The notes under the pieces were generated by a model that ran no database searches, was not told the origin of the DNA, and saw only the letters and a program-made list of their open reading frames with translations. The position numbers and the translations under genes were made by a program. From Halanaerobiales bacterium (GTDB lineage: Bacteria > Bacillota > Halanaerobiia > Halanaerobiales > M55B127), in NCBI GenBank assembly GCA_021736965.1, contig JAIPEV010000046.1:1-11063 (forward strand): a DNA stretch of 11,063 nt. Reading direction: 5' to 3'. This document shows positions 6,337 through 11,063 of this stretch, piece by piece. Each line of letters begins with the position of its first letter. The first letter of the stretch is position 1.

Positions 6337-7314
6337 ATGATAATTTTTTCTGAGAAACATCAAGACTTAAATCAGAATATTAAAATACTAAAAGAAAAAG
6401 ATATTAATTATCTAATTAGAAATCAAGATAACAAAAATATTATTATAATCATTTCTGATTTAAATAAAGAATTAAAAAATATTTTAACAGAAAATTTAAA
6501 ATATAAAAAGATACTAATAGATGATTCTGCTGATCAATACCTAAATAAAAATAGATATATTAAGTATAAAGAAAATACTTTATTTCAAGATGGTACTTTT
6601 GAAATAATTGCTGGTCCTTGTTCTATAGAAAATAAAAAACAGATGGAAATAATCGGAATAAACCTTGCTAAATTGGATATAAAGTTTATCAGAGGTGGAG
6701 CCTTTAAGCCAAGAACTTCACCTTATGATTTTCAAGGCCTTCAAAAGGAAGGTTTAGAACTGTTAAAAAGCCAGGCAAAAAAACATGATTTTTTTGTAAT
6801 TACTGAGGTTATGGAAAGTTCTCAGATTGAACTTATTAATAACTATACAGATATATTTCAGATTGGTTCAAGAAATATGTATAACTACAGTCTTTTAAAA
6901 AAGATTGGAAATCAAGCTAAACCTGTTTTATTAAAAAGAGGAATGAGTGCTAGTTACGAAGAATTTATACTTGCAGCTGAATATATACAGAGTCAGGGAA
7001 ATAAAAATATAATTCTCTGTGAAAGAGGTATTCGTACATTTGAGAAAAAAACTAGATTCACTTTAGATTTAATGGCAGTACCGATCTTAAAAAAGTTAGC
7101 TGATTATCCAATAATTGTTGATCCCAGTCATGGTACAGGTAGATGGGACTTAATTAAACCAGCAGTAATGGCCTCTTATTGTACAGGTGCACAGGGAGTA
7201 ATGATAGAGGTTCATCCTGACCCAGATCTTGCCCTAAGTGACGGATTTCAGTCTTTAAATATTGATAACTTCAAAGATTTAATTAATAGAATAAATATGA
7301 TTGAAGGTTTCTAA
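6337..7314 (+). CDS. aroF: 3-deoxy-7-phosphoheptulonate (DAHP) synthase, type I-beta
   Basis: Condenses phosphoenolpyruvate and erythrose 4-phosphate to DAHP, the first step of the shikimate pathway. The 325 residues hold an N-terminal extension of about 80 residues and a TIM-barrel core. Core motifs are GPCSIEN (93-99), RGGAFKPRTSPY (119-130), KPVLLKRGM (195-203), DPSHGTGR (262-269) and IEVHPDPDLALSDG (290-303). The metal ligands expected from the Thermotoga maritima enzyme are C95, H265, E291 and D302, all shifted by exactly seven. The N-terminal part corresponds in position to the ferredoxin-like regulatory domain of that enzyme, which senses Tyr/Phe; here it is divergent and Asn/Ile/Lys-rich, so feedback control is inferred only. 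AGGAG (6325-6329) precedes the ATG by seven bases. aroH ends one base upstream and aroA begins three bases downstream. Confidence 0.96.
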   Translation: MIIFSEKHQDLNQNIKILKEKDINYLIRNQDNKNIIIIISDLNKELKNILTENLKYKKILIDDSADQYLNKNRYIKYKENTLFQDGTFEIIAGPCSIENKKQMEIIGINLAKLDIKFIRGGAFKPRTSPYDFQGLQKEGLELLKSQAKKHDFFVITEVMESSQIELINNYTDIFQIGSRNMYNYSLLKKIGNQAKPVLLKRGMSASYEEFILAAEYIQSQGNKNIILCERGIRTFEKKTRFTLDLMAVPILKKLADYPIIVDPSHGTGRWDLIKPAVMASYCTGAQGVMIEVHPDPDLALSDGFQSLNIDNFKDLINRINMIEGF

Positions 7315-7317
7315 AAA

Positions 7318-8610
7318 ATGAATAAAACTATTGAGATTAAAAAAAAAGATAGTATACTAGGTACTTATAACCCACCACCAGATAAATCGATTTCTCATCG
7401 TAGTATTATATTTGCTGCAATAGGTAGGGGAAGTTCTAAAATTCATAACTTATTAGAAGCTGATGACTGTTTAAAAACGGTAAATGCTTTTAAACAAATC
7501 GGTATTAAAATTAATAAAGTTAATCGACATTATGAAGTTAAGGGAAAAGGACTATTTGGATTAAAACCTACAAATGGGGTAATAGATTGTGGTAATTCGG
7601 GTACTACCTTAAGGCTTTTAAGTGGGCTTTTATCAGGACAAAAAAATAAATATATATTAGATGGGGATAGTTCTTTACAAAAAAGACCAATGAAAAGAAT
7701 AATTTCTCCACTAACTATGATGGGAGCAAATATTAAATCTTTAAGGAGTAATAAAAGATGTCCAGTTTTAATTAAACCAGCTAAACTTAATTCAATAACT
7801 TACAGAATGCCAATAGCTAGTGCTCAAGTAAAGTCAGCGCTTCTTTTGGCAAATATGTATACAGACAGTACAGTTAAGATAATAGAGAAAAAGCCTTCAA
7901 GAGATCACACTGAGAAGATAATGAAAAAATTAGGTTTTGATATTAAAATTGATAATAAAATTATCAAATATAAATCAAATAGTAGTTTTTTAATTCCAAG
8001 TAGTATTTATAATATACCAGGTGATTTTTCTCAAGCAGCCTACTTTATTACACTTGCATTATTAACTGAAGGTAGTAAACTATATATAAAAAATGTTAAT
8101 CTTAATCCAACTAGAACTGGATTTTTACAGGTAGTAAAAGAGATGGGTGCAAATATTGAAACTGTTGAAATAGACAAAAAAGGAGAACCAACCGGTGATT
8201 TACTTGTAAGTTATAGTAAGTTACATGGAATTAAAATAAATGAAAAATTAATACCATTAATGATCGATGAGATACCATTAATTGCTGTTCTCGCGATTAA
8301 AGCTAAGGGTATAACAGAAATAAAATCTGCTCAAGAGTTAAGGTATAAAGAAAGTGATCGTTTACAGGTTCTAAAAGACAATTTTAATAAATTGGGATTA
8401 AAGATTGATATCTATAGTGATGGATTTAAAGTAAAAGGTCCACAAAAAGTAAAGAAATCTAATATATTAGATTCAAATAATGATCACAGAATGGCAATGA
8501 CATTTTCAATATTGGCCAGTCTATTTAAGAATAAAAAAATATATATTTCTAACTATAAATCTGTAAATATATCTTATCCTCAATTTTTTAATGTTTTAAA
8601 AGAGATTTAA
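7318..8610 (+). CDS. aroA: 3-phosphoshikimate 1-carboxyvinyltransferase (EPSP synthase), class II-like
   Basis: Transfers the enolpyruvyl group of PEP to shikimate 3-phosphate, the sixth step of the shikimate pathway. The 430-residue length is usual. Motifs in order: PPPDKSISHR (19-28), CGNSGTTLRLLSG (91-103), SAQVK (168-172), RDHTE (195-199), GDFS (235-238), NPTR (263-266), DEIP (317-320, with the catalytic D317), RYKESDR (342-348) and DHRMA (389-393). The set R-x-H-[ST]-E, G-D-x-S, S-A-Q-x-K and N-x-T-R is the signature used to define class II EPSP synthases. It begins three bases after aroF; GAAGG (7303-7307) within the end of aroF serves as ribosome-binding site. cmk follows by 25 bases, a neighbour pair seen in many bacteria. 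Confidence 0.97.
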   Translation: MNKTIEIKKKDSILGTYNPPPDKSISHRSIIFAAIGRGSSKIHNLLEADDCLKTVNAFKQIGIKINKVNRHYEVKGKGLFGLKPTNGVIDCGNSGTTLRLLSGLLSGQKNKYILDGDSSLQKRPMKRIISPLTMMGANIKSLRSNKRCPVLIKPAKLNSITYRMPIASAQVKSALLLANMYTDSTVKIIEKKPSRDHTEKIMKKLGFDIKIDNKIIKYKSNSSFLIPSSIYNIPGDFSQAAYFITLALLTEGSKLYIKNVNLNPTRTGFLQVVKEMGANIETVEIDKKGEPTGDLLVSYSKLHGIKINEKLIPLMIDEIPLIAVLAIKAKGITEIKSAQELRYKESDRLQVLKDNFNKLGLKIDIYSDGFKVKGPQKVKKSNILDSNNDHRMAMTFSILASLFKNKKIYISNYKSVNISYPQFFNVLKEI

Positions 8611-8635
8611 AATAATTTTAAAACGAGGTGAAGTA

Positions 8636-9304
8636 ATGACAGTTTCAATAGCTATAGATGGGCCTGCTGCTGCAGGTAAAAGTACTATTGCAAAACTATT
8701 AGCAAATAGACTTAACTTTATTTATCTTGATAGTGGTGCAATGTATAGAGCAGTTACTTTAACGGCCTTAAATAGGGGTATTAATCTTAATAACCAAGAA
8801 AAATTAAAAAAATTAGTTGCTGATATTGATATAGAGATCCAAAATAAAGATGGTAAGTTATTGATATTTGTCAATGGCCAAAATGTAACAGAAGAGATTA
8901 GAACCAATCGGATAGATAAAAACGTATCAAAAGTTGCCCAAATAAAGGCAGTACGTAATCAGCTTGTTCAAAAACAGCGTAGGATCGCAAAAAGACAAAA
9001 CATAGTTATGGATGGAAGAGATATTACAACTAGAGTACTTCCAAATGCGGATTTCAAGTTTTATATTACAGCTACTGTTGAAACAAGGGCAAAACGTAGA
9101 TATCAAGAAGTACTAAATCGTAATGAAAAAAGCCTTGATATTGATCAAATCAAAAAAGATATTATTAAAAGAGATAGTACTGACACTAATAGAGAACATT
9201 CACCATTAAAAAGAGCTGAAGATGCAGTTTTAATAGATACTACCAATTTAAATATTGAAGAGGTTTATCAAAAAATAATAAAACATATAAAGGAGAGTAA
9301 CTAA
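8636..9304 (+). CDS. cmk: Cytidylate kinase
   Basis: Phosphorylates CMP and dCMP with ATP, feeding pyrimidine nucleotide pools in the cytoplasm. The 222 residues are typical. The Walker A loop is IDGPAAAGKST (7-17), followed by YLDSGAMYRA (30-39), the CMP-binding extension with TEEIRTNRID (85-94), MDGRDITTRVLPNADFKFY (125-143) and the lid region RDSTDTNREHSPLKRAEDA (179-197). In many homologues the third motif reads GRD-x-GT; here it is GRD-x-TT, a minor change. The ATG at 8636 is served by GAGGTG (8625-8630). The gene abuts plsC with no gap. The run aroA-cmk-plsC-ispH is a recurring order in Firmicutes and supports the calls. Confidence 0.97.
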   Translation: MTVSIAIDGPAAAGKSTIAKLLANRLNFIYLDSGAMYRAVTLTALNRGINLNNQEKLKKLVADIDIEIQNKDGKLLIFVNGQNVTEEIRTNRIDKNVSKVAQIKAVRNQLVQKQRRIAKRQNIVMDGRDITTRVLPNADFKFYITATVETRAKRRYQEVLNRNEKSLDIDQIKKDIIKRDSTDTNREHSPLKRAEDAVLIDTTNLNIEEVYQKIIKHIKESN

Positions 9305-9898
9305 ATGGGTAGGTTAGTATACTGGTTTTGCTTTTTTCTTATAAATGTATATTTAAAGATAATCCATCATTGGAGGGTACAGGGAAAAGATAATGTACCA
9401 AAAGAAGGTAAATTAATAGTTGTATCTAATCATGTTAGTTATTTAGATCCCCCGATTGTAGGTTGTGCTATTAATCGTAAACTGCATTTTATGGCCAAAG
9501 AAGAACTTTTTGAAAAAAAATGGTTAGGTTTTTTGTTAAAGTTAATAGGTTCTTTTCCAGTCAAGAGAGGAACTCCAGACAAGAGTGCAATCAAAAATTC
9601 ATTAAAAATTCTTAATAAACAAAAGGTCCTCTGTATGTTTCCGGAAGGAACCAGAATGAAAAAAGGAAAGTTAGGAGAAGCAAAACCTGGTGTAATACTT
9701 ATTGCTTTAATGAGTAAAAGTCCAATTTTACCGGTAGGAATTAAACATAAAGATCAGGAAGGTTTTTTAAGAGTGTCAATCGGAAAACCATTTACCATTC
9801 AAGAATACTCTAAAAAGAAGTTAAGTAGAGCACAAAAGGATGAAGTAGGTAAATTGATTATGGAAAAAATCCGAGATCAACTTAATTCTCTTGATTAA
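9305..9898 (+). CDS. plsC: 1-acyl-sn-glycerol-3-phosphate acyltransferase (PlsC family)
   Basis: Adds the second acyl chain to lysophosphatidic acid to make phosphatidic acid, the precursor of membrane phospholipids. The 197-residue protein has the family length. It shows the NHVSYLD motif (H43 and D48 of the HX4D catalytic pair), VKRGTPDKSAI (86-96) for glycerol phosphate binding, FPEGTR (112-117) and the KPG/ILPVGI segments. An N-terminal hydrophobic stretch (LVYWFCFFLINVYLKII, 4-20) probably anchors it to the membrane. The ATG directly follows the cmk stop, with AGGAG (9291-9295) nine bases upstream inside cmk, indicating coupling. It is the last gene of this run before a 138-base gap. A related acyltransferase with other acceptor specificity cannot be excluded. 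Confidence 0.93.
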   Translation: MGRLVYWFCFFLINVYLKIIHHWRVQGKDNVPKEGKLIVVSNHVSYLDPPIVGCAINRKLHFMAKEELFEKKWLGFLLKLIGSFPVKRGTPDKSAIKNSLKILNKQKVLCMFPEGTRMKKGKLGEAKPGVILIALMSKSPILPVGIKHKDQEGFLRVSIGKPFTIQEYSKKKLSRAQKDEVGKLIMEKIRDQLNSLD

Positions 9899-9910
9899 TA
9901 ATTTGCCTTT

Positions 9911-9939
9911 TTGAACAAAATATGTTATTTTAATAATAT
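9911..9939 (+). promoter_or_regulatory. Candidate sigma-A-type promoter upstream of ispH
   Basis: TTGAAC (9911-9916) and TAATAT (9934-9939) stand 17 bases apart, each with four of six consensus bases. They lie just after plsC and about 100 bases before the ispH start. No intrinsic terminator is visible after plsC, so ispH may be read from both upstream transcription and this site. The gap also holds an inverted repeat (9934-9960), and a second weak -10-like TATACT at 9979-9984 without a good -35. Confidence 0.42.
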
Positions 9940-9960
9940 CTATGAATAAGTAAGATATTA
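9934..9960. repeat. Short inverted repeat overlapping the candidate -10 of ispH
   Basis: TAATATC (9934-9940) and GATATTA (9954-9960) are perfect reverse complements with a 13-base spacer. The left arm covers the candidate -10 element and the right arm would fall near the transcription start, a place where a repressor could bind. The arms are AT-rich and only seven bases long, so chance is possible. Confidence 0.4.
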
Positions 9961-10036
9961 ATGGTTAGCTAAGTTTTATATACTTTAAAATAGGATATTT
10001 AAAACGTCTTGTTTTGTTGTAATAAAGGAGGTGAAG

Positions 10037-11063
10037 GTGCTGGAGATATTGACTGCGGATGAGGCTGGGTTTTGTTTTGGTGTCGAAAGAGCTATTAATA
10101 TCACAAAAAATGCTGTTCAAGACACTGATCAGAAGGTATACACATTGGGACCACTTATACATAACCCACAGGTGGTTAAAAATTTAAAAAAAAGTGGAAT
10201 TGATTTTGTAAATGATATTGATCAGATTGATCAAGGTGTATTAATTGTAAGAACCCATGGAGTAGAACCTTCGATACTAAAAAAAGCTACTGATAAAGGT
10301 ATTAAACTAATTGATGCGACCTGTCCGTATGTTAAGAATGCTCATATTTATGCAAATAAATTAATAAATAACGATTATCAAACCTTTATCTTTGGAGATA
10401 AGAACCATCCAGAAGTAAAAGGAATTTTTGGACACACTGATAGCAAAGGAATAGTAATTGAATCTATCGAAGATTTAAAAAAAATTGATATTAAAAGTAA
10501 AGTAGGACTTGTAGCACAAACCACTCAATCATATGATCAATACTTTAGGATTATTAAATACTTAATACCTGAGGTTAAGGAACTGAAAGTTTTTAATACA
10601 ATTTGTAATACGACTGGAAAGCGACAAAAATCTGCTAGACAATTAGCAAAAAAGGTAGATGCTATGTTAGTTATTGGAGGGTATAATAGTGCTAATACAA
10701 AAAGATTAGCTGAAATATGTTCTAAAACAAATACTCCTACCTTTCATATAGAGACAGTTGAACAGATCAACTGGGATAAAATTAAAGATTTTAATAAAAT
10801 TGGGATAACCGCGGGGGCATCAACCCCTGACTGGATAATCAAGGAGGTCTTGGAAATAATGGCAGAAGAAAAAAAAGATGTTAATGTTGAAAAAGAGGAA
10901 GATTTAAAAGTTGATGAAGTAAAAGAGGAAAAACAAAAAGAAGAACAACCAGTAAAAACAGTTCAAGAAAAAGACGTTGAAGTGGATTTTGAAGATAGTG
11001 AAGAAACTACTAAAGAAGATAAAGATGAAGAAGTTAAAAAAGATTTAAAAGAAGTTGAAGATG
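10037..11063 (+). CDS. ispH: 4-hydroxy-3-methylbut-2-enyl diphosphate reductase (IspH), probably fused to ribosomal protein S1-like domains (3' truncated by window)
   Basis: IspH reduces HMBPP to IPP and DMAPP, the last step of the MEP isoprenoid pathway, using a [4Fe-4S] cluster. The three cluster cysteines are C13 (AGFCFGVERA), C96 (DATCPYV) and C190 (NTICNTTGKRQ). Further family motifs are LGPLIHNPQVV, VRTHGV, NHPEVKG and ITAGASTPDWII. The frame stays open for 342 codons to the window end. After about residue 274 it enters a highly charged stretch (30 Asp/Glu and 14 Lys in 68 residues) with no stop. Many clostridia carry IspH fused to S1 RNA-binding domains, so an S1 part beyond the window is likely but not seen. 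Start: GTG 10037, five bases after AGGAGG (10026-10031); no ATG is available, and CTG 10040 is the only near alternative. Confidence 0.93.
   Translation, partial: MLEILTADEAGFCFGVERAINITKNAVQDTDQKVYTLGPLIHNPQVVKNLKKSGIDFVNDIDQIDQGVLIVRTHGVEPSILKKATDKGIKLIDATCPYVKNAHIYANKLINNDYQTFIFGDKNHPEVKGIFGHTDSKGIVIESIEDLKKIDIKSKVGLVAQTTQSYDQYFRIIKYLIPEVKELKVFNTICNTTGKRQKSARQLAKKVDAMLVIGGYNSANTKRLAEICSKTNTPTFHIETVEQINWDKIKDFNKIGITAGASTPDWIIKEVLEIMAEEKKDVNVEKEEDLKVDEVKEEKQKEEQPVKTVQEKDVEVDFEDSEETTKEDKDEEVKKDLKEVED
10841..10861 (+). promoter_or_regulatory. Internal Shine-Dalgarno and in-frame ATG at the IspH/linker junction
   Basis: AAGGAGGT (10841-10848) lies inside the ispH frame, and the in-frame ATG at 10859-10861 follows the AGGAGG core by 11 bases. 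The ATG codes for residue 275, exactly where the IspH domain ends and the acidic linker begins (MAEEKKDV). It could start a separate linker-S1 protein. The Lys-Glu-Val codons also belong to the normal IspH C-terminal helix, so the site may be accidental. Confidence 0.35.

Noticed and set aside
9965..10162. Open frame of 65 codons on the minus strand upstream of and within ispH
   Set aside because: It overlaps the confident IspH N-terminus, has no ribosome-binding site or recognisable motif, and lies partly in the AT-rich gap.

Overview
The window looks like a chromosomal segment of a low-GC, anaerobic Firmicute-grade bacterium, most like the Halanaerobiales or related clostridial lines. This rests on the AT-rich, A-ending codon use, strong AGGAGG ribosome-binding sites, a run of housekeeping genes in the order aroA-cmk-plsC-ispH, and an IspH reading frame that continues into a long acidic tail, as in the IspH-ribosomal protein S1 fusions of clostridia. 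The very acidic tail would suit a halophile. The placement is inferred from gene order and protein motifs, not from a search. All genes are on the + strand. No tRNA, rRNA, CRISPR array, insertion sequence or phage gene was seen.

Region 1 (1-3160) is the 3' part of a molybdenum hydroxylase operon of the xanthine dehydrogenase/CO dehydrogenase class. It holds the end of the FAD subunit, a complete 2Fe-2S subunit and a complete molybdopterin subunit, each overlapping the next by one base, and is closed by a strong intrinsic terminator. The substrate cannot be read from the sequence. The large subunit carries AYRGFG rather than the Cys-containing loop of aerobic CO dehydrogenase, so it is more likely a purine, aldehyde or N-heterocycle hydroxylase.

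Region 2 (about 3161-5166) follows an AT-rich gap of roughly 145 bases. It starts with an unusual P-loop protein whose C-terminus resembles the Asp23/Gls24 fold, then fabG (3-ketoacyl-ACP reductase, TTG start) and acpP (acyl carrier protein), and ends in a G/C hairpin with a short T run. Region 3 is rnc (RNase III) with its own terminator (5919-5944).

Region 4 (5964-9898) is a tight operon: aroH-type chorismate mutase, DAHP synthase with an N-terminal extension, class II-like EPSP synthase, cytidylate kinase and a PlsC-type acyltransferase. It holds the first and the sixth step of the shikimate pathway plus the branch point to Phe/Tyr, joined to nucleotide and phospholipid genes. Region 5 (9899-11063) has a 138-base gap with a candidate promoter and an inverted repeat. 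It is followed by ispH, whose frame runs off the window into a charged linker, probably towards S1 RNA-binding domains.

No clearly new multi-gene system is visible; most of the window is well-known housekeeping. The points most worth a second look are the P-loop/Asp23-like protein, a perfect Shine-Dalgarno before an in-frame ATG exactly at the IspH/linker junction, the hairpin between acpP and rnc, and the inverted repeat over the ispH promoter.
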